From Chitinophaga sp. SYP-B3965 (GTDB lineage Bacteria > Bacteroidota > Bacteroidia > Chitinophagales > Chitinophagaceae), in assembly GCF_009647655.1 (NCBI RefSeq), contig NZ_WJFD01000001.1, positions 1,922,001 to 1,986,000 of the forward strand: a DNA stretch of 64,000 nucleotides, read 5' to 3'. A program made the translations under genes and the position numbers. Below the pieces are notes generated by a model. It saw only the letters and a list, made by a program, of their open reading frames with translations. It was not told the origin of the DNA and did no database searches. Below, piece after piece: positions 43,589 to 52,956 of this stretch (position 1 is the stretch's first letter; each line of letters begins with the position of its first letter).

Positions 43589-44389
43589 ATGCAGCTAATG
43601 GAACCTAATGAACAACCGGAGAAGCCCTTCATCTCTAAAGGTGCAGATGACTTTTTCATCAATGTGTACGAGATATTCCGGTTCATCGCCAGGTTCTTCC
43701 GGGAGGCATTACGCCGCCCGTGGGAAGTAAAAGAGTTTATCCATCAGTGTTATATGATCGGGTACAAGTCCCTGGCATTGATCAGCCTTACCGGTTTTAT
43801 CACCGGCCTGGTATTTACCAAGCAGTCCCGCCCCTCGCTGGCGGAGTTTGGTGCTACCTCCTGGCTGCCCTCCCTTATCTCCATTGCCGTGGTAAGGGCA
43901 CTGGCGCCACTGGTAACCGCCCTGATCTGTGCCGGTAAAGTAGGCTCCAGTATTGGTGCGGAACTCGCTTCCATGAAAGTGACCGAACAGGTAGATGCCA
44001 TGGAGGTATCTGCCATCAACCCGTTTAAGTACCTCGTGGTAACCCGCGTGCTGGCCACCACCGTCTGCATCCCGCTGCTGATGTGTTACACTGCAGTCGT
44101 AGGCCTCGCAGGCTCTTACCTGGATGTACACCTTAATGAGCAAACCAGCCTGATCGCTTTCATACAGAAGGCCTTCGTGAACATATCGTTCCTGGACCTC
44201 GGTGCTTCCCTTTTTAAATCCACCGTTTTTGGATTCACCATTGGCATAGTAAGTGCCTATTTAGGTTACAATGCCTCCCAGGGAACACAGGGTGTGGGAA
44301 AAGCTGCCAATGTTTCAGTGGTAGTGTCCATGTTCCTGATCTTTATCGAAGAAATTGTCATTGTTCAAATTGTTAATTCGATCCGTTAA
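43589..44389 (+). CDS. mlaE: MlaE-family ABC transporter permease
   Basis: 266 residues (257-263 if a later ATG at 43598 is used). About five membrane helices and the MlaE signature YKSLALISLTGFITGLVFTKQ, PLVTALICAGKVGSSIGAEL and ASMKVTEQVDAMEVSAINP. Forms the inner-membrane permease of a phospholipid/lipid transport complex with the ATPase and MCE proteins that follow at 6 and 3 nt. Start of a three-gene operon. Confidence 0.93.
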   Translation: MQLMEPNEQPEKPFISKGADDFFINVYEIFRFIARFFREALRRPWEVKEFIHQCYMIGYKSLALISLTGFITGLVFTKQSRPSLAEFGATSWLPSLISIAVVRALAPLVTALICAGKVGSSIGAELASMKVTEQVDAMEVSAINPFKYLVVTRVLATTVCIPLLMCYTAVVGLAGSYLDVHLNEQTSLIAFIQKAFVNISFLDLGASLFKSTVFGFTIGIVSAYLGYNASQGTQGVGKAANVSVVVSMFLIFIEEIVIVQIVNSIR

Positions 44390-44395
44390 ATAATT

Positions 44396-45169
44396 ATGAA
44401 ACCATTCACGCCTGAAATAGATTTTGATAACACCGTGATCTCCATCAGAGGCCTCTACAAGTCCTTTGGCAGCAATCACGTATTGCGGGGTGTGGATCTG
44501 GATGTGCACAAGGGGGAAAATGTGGTAGTACTCGGTCGCTCCGGTACCGGTAAATCCGTATTGATCAAGATCATTGCAGGATTACTGAAACCCGATGCAG
44601 GTACCGTAAATGTACTGGGCCTGGAAGTGGAACACCTGGATAATCAATCCCTGCGGGAATTGCGCATGAAAGTAGGTTTCTGTTTCCAGAACGGTGCGCT
44701 CTATGATAGTATGACGGTAGGAGAAAACCTTGCCTTCCCCATCATCAGGAACCAGCCGAAAGTAAGATCTGCACAACGGGCCAAACTGGTGGATGTGGTA
44801 CTCGATGCCGTAGGGCTTTCCAATACCATAGACCAGATGCCTTCAGAACTTTCCGGCGGACAAAGGAAACGTATCGGCATCGCCCGCACCCTTATCCTCC
44901 GCCCGGACATCATGTTGTATGATGAACCCACTGCCGGACTGGATCCCATCACCTGTACAGAGATCAATAATCTTATCAACGAAGTGCAACGCCGGTTCAA
45001 TACCAGCTCTATTATAATTACACACGACCTCACCTGCGCCAAAGTAACCGGTGATAACATCGCCGTGATGAAAGAAGGACAATTCATCAGGCAGGGAAAT
45101 TTTGACACCGTCTTCGCCACCGGCGACGACCTGATCAAAGAATTTTATGACTATAATTTTATTCAATAA
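44396..45169 (+). CDS. mlaF: MlaF-family ABC transporter ATPase
   Basis: 257 residues. Walker A LGRSGTGKSVLIK, Q loop FCFQNG, signature LSGGQRKRIGIARTL and Walker B ILRPDIMLYDEPTAGLDP, H loop ITHDL. Energises lipid movement between the membranes together with MlaE. Confidence 0.95.
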   Translation: MKPFTPEIDFDNTVISIRGLYKSFGSNHVLRGVDLDVHKGENVVVLGRSGTGKSVLIKIIAGLLKPDAGTVNVLGLEVEHLDNQSLRELRMKVGFCFQNGALYDSMTVGENLAFPIIRNQPKVRSAQRAKLVDVVLDAVGLSNTIDQMPSELSGGQRKRIGIARTLILRPDIMLYDEPTAGLDPITCTEINNLINEVQRRFNTSSIIITHDLTCAKVTGDNIAVMKEGQFIRQGNFDTVFATGDDLIKEFYDYNFIQ

Positions 45170-45172
45170 GCT

Positions 45173-46186
45173 ATGAAAGATAAGAGCACTAAAAGAACCG
45201 TGATCGTTGGCATATTTATCCTCCTCGGGGTGATCATCTTTGCCGTAGGCATACTCACCCTGGGTGGGCAACGTAAATCCTTCGTTTCGTCGATTAAGGT
45301 GAAAGCCATCTTTCATGACATCGGTGGTCTGGCAAAAGGTGATAACGTCTGGTATTCCGGTGTGAAGGTAGGCACCATCAAAAGCATCACCTTCCTCAAT
45401 CATAGTGAGATAGAGGTATTGATGAACATAGAAACAGCTTCCCGCCAGTTCATTCATAAAGATGTAAAAGCCAAACTCAGTTCAGATGGATTGGTAGGTA
45501 ATAAGATCATAGCCCTCACAGGCGGCACCGCTACGGTTCCTGCTATCGAGGATGGAGATATCGTTACCGTGGAAGTAGCTGTGAGCACAGAAGAGATCAT
45601 GAATACCCTGCAGGTGAATAACAAAAGCCTGGTAGAGATAACAGGCAACCTCAAGGCCATCACCGGCAAGATCATGAAGGGAGAAGGTTCCATTGGTAAA
45701 CTGATCAATGATGAAGCTATCTATAATGATCTGCAGGGCACCATGGCCACGCTTCGTAAAACTGCGGCCAACACGCAGATACTCACAGAAGGCCTCGCAG
45801 AATACAGCGCCAAACTGCATTCCAAAGGAACATTGGCCAATGACCTTGTATCAGATACGGTAGTGTTCCACAAGCTCCGCGCTACTATTTCACAAATGGA
45901 AACCATCGCACAGGGTGTGGATAGCGTAGTACTCAACCTCCGTGATGCTACTACTGGCGTGAAAGAAAACCTCCGCAGCGAAAACAGCCCGGCAGGTGTA
46001 TTGCTGAATGATGAAAAGACCGCACAGGCCCTGAAGCAAACCATCTCCAACCTGCAAAGCGGTACTGAGAAACTGGATGAGAACATGGAGGCGCTGCAGA
46101 GCAATTTCTTATTAAGAGGTTTCTTCCGCAAGAAAGCAAAGCGTGAGAAGAAGGAAGCCGAACAGGCAGCACAGAAAAAAGATTAG
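45173..46186 (+). CDS. mlaD: MlaD-family (MCE domain) lipid-transport protein
   Basis: 337 residues. One N-terminal membrane helix (TVIVGIFILLGVIIFAVGIL), then the MCE domain (about 40-125: IKVKAIFHDIGGLAKGDNVW, then YSGVKVGTIKSITF and DGLVGNKIIALTGG) and a long helical C-terminal part (about 130-310) that likely forms a needle-like tunnel, ending in a basic tail (KKAKREKKEAEQAAQKKD). Binds lipid in the periplasm. Longer than E. coli MlaD (about 183), as usual in Bacteroidota. Confidence 0.93.
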   Translation: MKDKSTKRTVIVGIFILLGVIIFAVGILTLGGQRKSFVSSIKVKAIFHDIGGLAKGDNVWYSGVKVGTIKSITFLNHSEIEVLMNIETASRQFIHKDVKAKLSSDGLVGNKIIALTGGTATVPAIEDGDIVTVEVAVSTEEIMNTLQVNNKSLVEITGNLKAITGKIMKGEGSIGKLINDEAIYNDLQGTMATLRKTAANTQILTEGLAEYSAKLHSKGTLANDLVSDTVVFHKLRATISQMETIAQGVDSVVLNLRDATTGVKENLRSENSPAGVLLNDEKTAQALKQTISNLQSGTEKLDENMEALQSNFLLRGFFRKKAKREKKEAEQAAQKKD

Positions 46187-46207
46187 TTAGTCAGCTTTTA
46201 TATATCA

Positions 46208-46252
46208 TTCAGCCGCCGTTGTGTCACTCACTTCGGCGGCTGAATAATTTTA
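46208..46252 (+). terminator. Terminator of the mla operon
   Basis: Perfect 11-bp stem TTCAGCCGCCG (46208-46218) / CGGCGGCTGAA (46234-46244), followed by TAATTTTA. 22 nt after the mlaD stop. Confidence 0.8.
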
Positions 46253-46278
46253 GGCAAAGGGGTAAAGAACACTTTTTC

Positions 46279-46686
46279 TTATTCATGATGGCCGGCTGCA
46301 GATTCATCATTATCTTTTTTAATCTCAAGATCCTTAGCAGGGGAAGTAGTACCATCAATATTCTTGGGCTTGCTAAGTTTATCGGCACATGCCCGCTCTA
46401 CTGATAGCGGGAGTGTTTTAAATTGTACAACCAGCTTTATACGTATTCTGTTTAAGCGTCTTCGCTTCCAATCAGCTCTCTTTTGATTAGAGATGATTAT
46501 CTTTTGTATCATGCTAACCAAAGTAACAATAAAATAATAGAGCCCCGGATTAGGCTGCTCACTAATAAATTCAAGTAGTATAGAGCTGATTACAGTTAAG
46601 CAGGTAAAGATCGTTTTCAGTCCTTCCATATTTAAAAAAATCCTTCGTGCCCTCGCTTCTTTTCTATAAATTTTATTCCTATTCAT
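46279..46686 (-). CDS. Small predicted membrane protein, unknown function
   Basis: 135 residues. Basic N-terminus (MNRNKIYRKEARARR), two hydrophobic helices (about 23-43 and 48-66: LKTIFTCLTVISSILLEF, LYYFIVTLVSMIQKIII), then a basic region and an acidic tail ending ESAAGHHE. No family recognised. AT-rich like the gene-poor region beside it. It could be a remnant or a recent acquisition. Confidence 0.5.
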   Translation of the reverse strand: MNRNKIYRKEARARRIFLNMEGLKTIFTCLTVISSILLEFISEQPNPGLYYFIVTLVSMIQKIIISNQKRADWKRRRLNRIRIKLVVQFKTLPLSVERACADKLSKPKNIDGTTSPAKDLEIKKDNDESAAGHHE

Positions 46687-46984
46687 GATTTACGCTTTAA
46701 CCAAAGACGCCTGCAATTGAAAATTATACTAGGTATCAAATGTTACCAATGCGTTAAGTAAAAAACATCAATTTGTTAACTATTTAGAGCAAAAATCAAT
46801 AAATTAACAAAAACAACTGCTCGTTAATAGGCTAAGTAGCTATTAATCATAGGTATAATAGAATTACTAAGGAATATATTTGCATCTAATTAACAAAAAG
46901 CACCCCCAGGAATTGAAGCATTTTGCGCCATGAATACGGTACTCTGTACATCAGAATCTGCACATCCGGTAAATTCTTAAAATA

Positions 46985-47009
46985 GAAAACCCACGTCATA
47001 CGTGGGTTT
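46985..47009 (-). terminator. Hairpin terminator, copy of the one behind the EamA gene
   Basis: AAACCCACGT (46987-46996) / ACGTGGGTTT (47000-47009), loop CAT; minus-strand T-rich tail TTCTATTTT. Nearly identical to the hairpin at 47718-47744 (difference in loop and outer pair), which argues for duplication. Confidence 0.7.
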
Positions 47010-47059
47010 CCTCCTATTCATGGAGTCATTTTGTGATGAGTGCGCAATTGAACCAAAAT

Positions 47060-47140
47060 TCACATCGGGATCTGTAACGCATCTTTGAAAGCACTTTTAT
47101 TACCTTGCCTCAATCGTTGAGGAATAAGTGAGTCGTTCAT
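47060..47140 (-). pseudogene. Fragment resembling the N-terminus of an ECF sigma factor
   Basis: A 26-codon reading frame from ATG 47138-47140 to TGA 47060-47062 contains RLRQGNKSAFKDAL, which resembles the opening helix of ECF sigma factors (RLxxGDExAFxxLY). It stops abruptly. Short and speculative; no sigma-2 or sigma-4 sequence follows. Confidence 0.3.
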
Positions 47141-47269
47141 AATAAAGAGTCGGTTAGCTAAACACCATATTACAAATGCCACCTCTTGGCTGACCTTTAC
47201 CATTCGTTACTAATAACCTTGGAACTAATCCAGTATTATTTCTCTAAGTTGTATTTCCATAAGCAACAA

Positions 47270-47419
47270 CTACTTCTTCATCCACTTTCCCTTCCACACC
47301 TGCAATAACCCAATTGCCAGCAGCATAATCCCCCTATCATAAATGTTCACATTAAATTCAGTGCCAGACACTTCTACATCTTCCGCAGGCAGATAAATGA
47401 TGAAGGGAGCTATAACATT
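47270..47419 (-). pseudogene. EamA transporter 3' relic joined to a FecR-like fragment
   Basis: A 49-codon open frame ends MLLAIGLLQVWKGKWMKK (47326-47270). MLLAIGLLQ is identical to the C-terminal part of the EamA transporter at 47828-48709, and the 29-nt DNA match 47300-47328 differs from it at two positions, both synonymous in that frame. The preceding codons read EDVEVSGTEFNVNIYD, similar to the conserved core of FecR anti-sigma factors (VxVxGTxFNVxxY). A mosaic of decayed genes is the simplest reading. Confidence 0.45.
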
Positions 47420-47710
47420 TTATAAATTAAATAAACCAAACAGTTTATTTAATTTCGAATCAACTAACTAATTATCAATAATTTATATTAAAAAAAAGTA
47501 CAACAATTACATCATTAGCACCGCAAACAGCATGGGTTAAACTCAGGCCACTATTATTAACAATAGGTCCATTTGGCATAGTAATAGTTTCTTGGGGCAA
47601 TCTCAGATAAAGCCAGCAGGTCTTGATTTACCCACAGTAATTTTTCGAGCCTTAGAAGGGAAGTAATGCCCGCTTTTATAATTTAATTGTCCGCATCTCT
47701 GATAGTCTCA

Positions 47711-47744
47711 AAAAAAAGAAAACCCACGTTATACGTGGGTTTTC
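47711..47744 (-). terminator. Terminator of the EamA gene
   Basis: Perfect 12-bp stem GAAAACCCACGT (47718-47729) / ACGTGGGTTTTC (47733-47744), loop TAT, followed on the minus strand by CTTTTTTTG. Lies 84 nt behind the EamA stop codon. Confidence 0.8.
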
Positions 47745-47827
47745 TGCTATACATCTTCTTCAAAAATTCATCAATAGGGCAAATTCGATCTGCATAGATT
47801 AAAGACGCGTATTTACTCTTTTTTCTA

Positions 47828-48709
47828 CTACTCTGATTTTCCCTTTTCAAAATTTCTCCTTAAAAACTGCAACAACCCAATTGCCAGTAGCATAACAAAC
47901 ACCCCTACCCACTGCACCCAGCCCACCGGCTCCTGCAATACGATATGAGAACAGATCACCGCTACCGGTAACTCCGCCGTCATTACAATGGCACTGATCC
48001 CTGCTCCTACTTTGGGTATCCCCTTTGCAAAAAGAACAGGCGGAATGATGGTACCGAATAAAGAAAGGAACAAAGCCCATTTCAATATGCCCGCATCGAA
48101 ATGATTACTCACCACCAGTTGATGGGCATTCACGATAAAGATGCTCAGTGTGGAACCCAGCATAATGATCGTGCTCTTCTTCAGCGTGGCCATCTGCTGC
48201 CCTGTTCTGCTGTTGGCTACAATGAACCCCGCATAACAGAAAGCAGATGCTAAAGCATACAATACGCCTTTCAGAGAAATCTCCAACGCAGGGTTGGTGA
48301 TGATTCCGCTGGCCATGATGGTCCCTGCCAGGATCAGCAGGGTTACAAACCCCTGCACCCAGCCAGGCTGCTTTTTAAAGAGCACCCAATCCAGCAATAT
48401 GCCCATCCAGGTACATTGCATCAGGAGCACAATAGACAGGGACGCTGGTATGTACACCACGGAAACATAATAGAAAAAAGTAGTCAGCCCGATGGTTACG
48501 CCTGTAAACAAAACCGGCAAGCCTCCTTTAAAGCCCTTTTCCCGGCTAAAAAGGAATTGCAGCAAACCAAGCACTATTAAACCCATAAACGCCTGTGAAA
48601 GGGAGATCTCAGCGGCAGAATAGCCTTCCCGGTAAGCTAATTTTACAAATGTAGAAAGGATGCCAAAGCTGCAAGCCCCGGCAAAAACCATGAATATATA
48701 CCTGGTCAT
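47828..48709 (-). CDS. EamA/DMT-superfamily membrane transporter
   Basis: 293 residues with about ten membrane helices and the two EamA repeats (first FGILSTFVKLAYREGYSAAE, second GVLYALASAFCYAGFIVANS). EamA proteins export or import small metabolites such as amino acids; the substrate cannot be predicted. Ends in a basic cytoplasmic tail. Single-gene unit. A truncated near-copy of its 3' end is found 0.5 kb downstream. Confidence 0.9.
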   Translation of the reverse strand: MTRYIFMVFAGACSFGILSTFVKLAYREGYSAAEISLSQAFMGLIVLGLLQFLFSREKGFKGGLPVLFTGVTIGLTTFFYYVSVVYIPASLSIVLLMQCTWMGILLDWVLFKKQPGWVQGFVTLLILAGTIMASGIITNPALEISLKGVLYALASAFCYAGFIVANSRTGQQMATLKKSTIIMLGSTLSIFIVNAHQLVVSNHFDAGILKWALFLSLFGTIIPPVLFAKGIPKVGAGISAIVMTAELPVAVICSHIVLQEPVGWVQWVGVFVMLLAIGLLQFLRRNFEKGKSE

Positions 48710-49061
48710 TATTTTCGCTAATAAAATAAGTGATACATCAATTTTTCAGACAAATTGGTGCAGGCGAAAACAACCAGGGTCTTATGACTCGGTGAATGAT
48801 CCGTTAATGAGAAGGAGATCGCTGGTTATTTTGCGTGCAAAACAACCACTGGAGGAGGTGTACTGGAATATTGGAGGTACATATAGTTTCAGGTATTTAC
48901 TGCAAAATAGTAATTGTTAATGAGAAACGAAAAAATAAAGGAATAACCTGATTTTCATCTAAAATTCATAGCTTTATACACGTTTTCCACGTATTTCCTA
49001 ATACCGATACCGCACCTCCTGAAATAAGTTCTATTAAACTGATCAATTAATCCCAATTGAA
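48710..49061. other. Divergent intergenic region
   Basis: 352 nt between the start codons of the EamA gene (minus) and the double-SGNH gene (plus), so both promoters must lie here. No convincing TAnnTTTG box with a -33 partner was found. An 86-codon frame inside has no protein-like features. Confidence 0.5.
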
Positions 49062-51296
49062 ATGAAAAGACTTTTACTTTTCTTATGCCTGTTGTGCGCA
49101 GGTGAGTTTTGTCTGGCGCAAAACTGCAACACTCCACTTCGTATTGTCGTGCTCGGATCTTCTACCGCCTGGGGGAACGGAGTACCTGTGCGGGACAGCG
49201 CCTGGACCTTCCATTACCGCAAACACCTCAAGGCCACTCATAATACCGCAGACACGGTGTACATCCTCGCCATCGGCGGACATACCACCCATAACATACA
49301 AGCTACCGGCACGGCTCCCTATACAGTTAGTGGCGTCACCTTCACAGTAGATCCTAACAATAATATCACCAAAGCCATTTCGCTGGCCCCGCATGCTATT
49401 ATCGTGAACATCCCTTCAGAAGACGAAGCACGTAACTTCCCTTTGTCTGTACAGATAGCCAACCTGCTTAAACTAAAGCAACTGGCCGCACAGAATAACA
49501 TCCCGTTATGGGTTACCACCACACAGCCGCGCAGCAACCTGGGCAATGCCGCAGCACTCCGGCTGAAACAGATGAAAGACAGCATCCAATTGTATTTTGG
49601 CGATAAAGCCATCGACTTCTGGACCACCGTAGCCACCGCAACAGGACAAATAGAAGCCGCCTACGCCAACGGGGACGGGCTGCACCTGAACTCCGCGGGG
49701 CAACGCATACTTTTCACCCGTGTGGCAGATAAAAACATTCCACAGGCATTGTGCCAGCCAGCGCCGGTTACGCCGTTCCAACTAACCAGCTTTACCGTGA
49801 GCCGTTTTGAAGATAAACTCAGACTTAACTGGCGCACCAATACAGAAACAAACACCCTCCGCTTCATCATAGAACGAAGTACAGACTCCATCAACTGGAG
49901 TAACATCGGCAATCAAAATGCCGCAGGTAACTCCGCCGTTCCAAGGGATTATGTATTCACAGATAACACCGTACATACATCCGCCAGGTATTACCGGCTC
50001 AACATGGAAGATGCGGCCAATGTACATTACTACACACCCGGCGTAAAAGCGATGCCGGATACGATCTATCATACGCCTTTCAGATTGAACTCCTTTACCA
50101 TCAGCCTGGTAGCCGGCAAGTTAAAGCTGGACTGGAGCACACTGCTGGAAAGCAACACGGTTCGTTTTAATATTGAACGCAGCACCAATGCCCAGAACTG
50201 GGTGAACGTCGGGAATGTGGACGCTGCCGGCACTGCTACCAGCCCAAGGAGTTACTCCTTCACCGATAATAACCCTGCAGCCAACCAGCTGTATTATTAT
50301 CGTTTGAATATGCAAGCCAGTGAAAACAGGAATTTCCTCAGCAACACAGTATCCGGCACATCACCCGGCGTACCGCAAAACTGCAACGCGCCAATAAGGG
50401 TAGTACTTCTTGGCTCTTCCACTGCATGGGGCAATGGCCTGGCCAGCAGGGACAGTGCCTGGGCATTCAGATATCAACGCTGGCTCAAAGCCAATCACAA
50501 CGCACAGGATACGGTGATCAACCTGGCCAATGGCAGTACCAATACCCATACCATACAGCCAGACGGCACGCCTTCTTATACGGTTTCCGGCCTCACCTTC
50601 ACCGTGGATCCCAACAGTAATATCAGCAGGGCGGTTGCATTGAATGCAGATGTGATCATCATCAATATGCCTACTAATGATGAAGCACGCAACTTCCCCC
50701 TGACGCAATCAAGGGATAATTATCTCGTACTGAAAGCATTTGCCGCACAGCATAATATTCCGTTGTGGGTAACTACCACCCAGCCGAGAGGTAACCTGGG
50801 TGTGGCTGCAGGCGTAAGACTGCGTCAGTTCAGGGATACTACCATCAAGTATTTCGGCAGCAGGGCCATCGACTTCTTCACCGGCCTGGATAGCAGCAAC
50901 AATAACATCAAAGCCATCTATAACAGTGGTGACGATGTGCATTTCAATCCTGCAGGGCATAAGATCCTCTTCGACAGAGTGGTGGCCAAAGGCATTCCGG
51001 ATACTTTATGTGCCAATAGTAACGCACCACAGGGTTTGGCACGTGCCATCGTGTATGGTAACGATGTGGCGGAAGAAACCGGTTTATTCATTGCTCCCAA
51101 CCCCGCCAGCAGGATCGTAACCATCCCTGGTGTTGCTGGTAAGGAATTTATGCTGGATGTGTTTAATGCACAGGGTGTAAAAGTATTGTCCGTGCAAAGA
51201 GCTAGTACCAACAGACTGGATGTAAGTCAGTGGCGCAATGGCATCTACTTTATCATTATCGATAATAAACACCGGTACAAACTGGTGAAGATATAA
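49062..51296 (+). CDS. Secreted protein with two SGNH hydrolase domains and a type IX secretion tail
   Basis: 744 residues. Signal peptide to about 19. SGNH domain 1 at about 24-235 (block I LGSSTAWGNG, NIPSEDEARNFP, block V DGLHLNSAGQ) and SGNH domain 2 at about 432-655 (LGSSTAWGNG, NMPTNDEARNFP, DDVHFNPAGH). Between them are two copies of a roughly 90-residue module (TSFTVSRFEDKLRLNW and NSFTISLVAGKLKLDW), FN3-like. The C-terminal 75 residues are a T9SS type A sorting domain (FIAPNPASRIVTIPG, NGIYFIII). Block I has GSS instead of GDS. Probably a surface esterase built by duplication. Confidence 0.88.
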   Translation: MKRLLLFLCLLCAGEFCLAQNCNTPLRIVVLGSSTAWGNGVPVRDSAWTFHYRKHLKATHNTADTVYILAIGGHTTHNIQATGTAPYTVSGVTFTVDPNNNITKAISLAPHAIIVNIPSEDEARNFPLSVQIANLLKLKQLAAQNNIPLWVTTTQPRSNLGNAAALRLKQMKDSIQLYFGDKAIDFWTTVATATGQIEAAYANGDGLHLNSAGQRILFTRVADKNIPQALCQPAPVTPFQLTSFTVSRFEDKLRLNWRTNTETNTLRFIIERSTDSINWSNIGNQNAAGNSAVPRDYVFTDNTVHTSARYYRLNMEDAANVHYYTPGVKAMPDTIYHTPFRLNSFTISLVAGKLKLDWSTLLESNTVRFNIERSTNAQNWVNVGNVDAAGTATSPRSYSFTDNNPAANQLYYYRLNMQASENRNFLSNTVSGTSPGVPQNCNAPIRVVLLGSSTAWGNGLASRDSAWAFRYQRWLKANHNAQDTVINLANGSTNTHTIQPDGTPSYTVSGLTFTVDPNSNISRAVALNADVIIINMPTNDEARNFPLTQSRDNYLVLKAFAAQHNIPLWVTTTQPRGNLGVAAGVRLRQFRDTTIKYFGSRAIDFFTGLDSSNNNIKAIYNSGDDVHFNPAGHKILFDRVVAKGIPDTLCANSNAPQGLARAIVYGNDVAEETGLFIAPNPASRIVTIPGVAGKEFMLDVFNAQGVKVLSVQRASTNRLDVSQWRNGIYFIIIDNKHRYKLVKI

Positions 51297-51302
51297 GCAA
51301 AC

Positions 51303-51337
51303 AAAAAGGCCTCAGCACAAACTGAGGCCTTTTTTTA
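51303..51337. terminator. Bidirectional terminator between convergent genes
   Basis: Stem AAAAAGGCCTCAG (51303-51315) / CTGAGGCCTTTTT (51322-51334), loop CACAAA, with A and T tracts on the two sides. It serves the double-SGNH gene (ends 51296) and the GT39-like gene (ends 51335). Confidence 0.9.
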
Positions 51338-52867
51338 TTCTGCCATATCTTGTTTTCGCCAAACGATCTCTTCCTTTAATAACCTGTTCACATCGATCTT
51401 AGGCCCATCCAGTAAGAACACTTTCGTTTCATATTCCCGGGCCAGGTTATTCCGGATCATTCCTACCACTTCCACCCTGTCGAAAAAGATCTTTTCTCTT
51501 TTTCTCTCAGGATCCCTGTCCCCGGTATCTTTTATCAGTATTACGTGATGGATAGGGGCATCCAGTTTGAACCAGTTGATATAATCCGCATTAAAAGAAA
51601 CTGCCTGCAGCCCTTTTACTTTTGTATAGTAATTGATAGCGCCCGCCTGGCCATAGTTATCCGTAAGGATAATGGTATTGGCTTTATCAGGGATAGCCGT
51701 ATACATGGAATCCACAATGCCTGCCAGTTCTTTCCAACCCTGCATATCCGCAAAATCCTGCGGCAGATCATGGTTCTTGCCATCCTCCCATCTTAAGATG
51801 CCAAACGGTGCAAAACGCTCTTTTTTAGACACCATCTTTTGTGGGGAATACAACGGGAACGTAAGGGGAATGGCCGGCAGATAAAGCAGCACGATGAATA
51901 CCGGCAGAGCTATCCTCATCCATCTTTTCGTAAAAACGGCTGCTATATATGCACTGCCCACTGCCAGCAGTACAGGATATAATCCTACGGAGTAATAACT
52001 CTTTGCTTTAAAATAAAGAAAGAGCCCGATCGTAAAAACATAGGTTAATCCTATCCAGCGGTATGGACGGAAAGGCCTGTAAAAGATGAATGCAACAATA
52101 GCCCCCAATATGATCAGTACGTCACAAATAACAAACAACAACTGGCTTTTCATGAAATCTAAACGGCTCACATTCACCAGTTGCCGCTCTGCCAGTTCGT
52201 TCATGTGATGTACTACCGGGAAATGGTTTTGAAACTGCCAGATGATATTCGGAGAAATGATCACCAGTGCCAGCAACACCGCCAGGTAGAGATGTTTATT
52301 CGCAAAGATCTTTCGTTGCGGTGTAATGAGCAAAGCTGGCACCAATCCCATGATGAGGAAAAGGATACTGTATTTATTCAGGAAACCTACAGCAACACAA
52401 ACCGCCGCTAAATACAGGTACTTTGGCTTTTCGTAGTTGAAGTAACAGATCAGGAAATAAAATAAAGCCGTCCAGGAGAAGATATCAAAAGCATTGGGCT
52501 GAAATAACATATCCAGCCGCTGAATCGCGGAACACATGACAGCCAGGGCCACCAGGAATTTGGCATAGAGGTTACCTTTCAGTTCCCCTACGATCAGCCA
52601 GGAGAAGATCAAAGTACCGCATCCTATGAAAGCAGGGATCAGCCTAACCCATATTTCACCATTCCCCAGCAACCTGATCAGCCAGGCAAAGAGGGAAGTA
52701 ACAGGCGGTACGGATAAGTAACCCGGCGCCAGATGGCCACCCTGATCCAGGTGCAGGAATTCATCCCGGTGCAGCTCGTATACAGGATTTCTGAAAACAA
52801 AAACTAGGATCAGTTTTAGCAGGATAAAACTAAACAGGATATAGATCTCGGCTTTGGGTTTATGCAT
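51335..52867 (-). CDS. GT39/ArnT-like membrane glycosyltransferase
   Basis: 510 residues, about 10-12 membrane helices. The N-terminal loop carries the conserved acidic pair in ELHRDEFLHLDQGGHLAPGY (the DE of protein-mannosyltransferase and ArnT-type enzymes), followed by PPVTSLFAWLIRLLGNGEIW. The C-terminus is a periplasmic domain (FNADYINWFKLDAPIHHVIL). Transfers a sugar from a polyprenyl-phosphate donor to lipid A, protein or polymer. Stand-alone gene, divergent from the GH43 gene. Confidence 0.85.
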   Translation of the reverse strand: MHKPKAEIYILFSFILLKLILVFVFRNPVYELHRDEFLHLDQGGHLAPGYLSVPPVTSLFAWLIRLLGNGEIWVRLIPAFIGCGTLIFSWLIVGELKGNLYAKFLVALAVMCSAIQRLDMLFQPNAFDIFSWTALFYFLICYFNYEKPKYLYLAAVCVAVGFLNKYSILFLIMGLVPALLITPQRKIFANKHLYLAVLLALVIISPNIIWQFQNHFPVVHHMNELAERQLVNVSRLDFMKSQLLFVICDVLIILGAIVAFIFYRPFRPYRWIGLTYVFTIGLFLYFKAKSYYSVGLYPVLLAVGSAYIAAVFTKRWMRIALPVFIVLLYLPAIPLTFPLYSPQKMVSKKERFAPFGILRWEDGKNHDLPQDFADMQGWKELAGIVDSMYTAIPDKANTIILTDNYGQAGAINYYTKVKGLQAVSFNADYINWFKLDAPIHHVILIKDTGDRDPERKREKIFFDRVEVVGMIRNNLAREYETKVFLLDGPKIDVNRLLKEEIVWRKQDMAE

Positions 52868-52956
52868 ATGTTAGCTTAATGGTACTTTAATATACGGCAG
52901 AATTATTAACCCTCCGTTTTTTCGATTAAATTGGCGCTCTAACAATCAGGACATTC

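Larger units (their letters stand above)
46687..47827. other. AT-rich gene-poor region with gene relics
   Basis: 1.1 kb without an intact ORF of useful length. It holds two copies of one hairpin terminator (46985-47009 and 47718-47744), a 29-nt near-copy of the 3' end of the adjacent EamA gene (47300-47328), and short minus-strand open fragments that resemble an ECF sigma factor start and part of a FecR anti-sigma factor. It looks like a decayed segment. Confidence 0.7.

Noticed and set aside
46985..47744. Two copies of a palindromic AACCCACGT...ACGTGGGTT repeat as a CRISPR or transposon end
   Set aside because: Only two copies, 0.7 kb apart, each a short-loop hairpin followed by minus-strand Ts and one directly behind a gene stop. 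No transposase and no regular spacing.
48660..48920. 86-codon plus-strand frame in the EamA upstream region as a gene
   Set aside because: It overlaps the 5' end of the EamA gene in antisense, has biased and non-protein-like composition, and no terminator or promoter.
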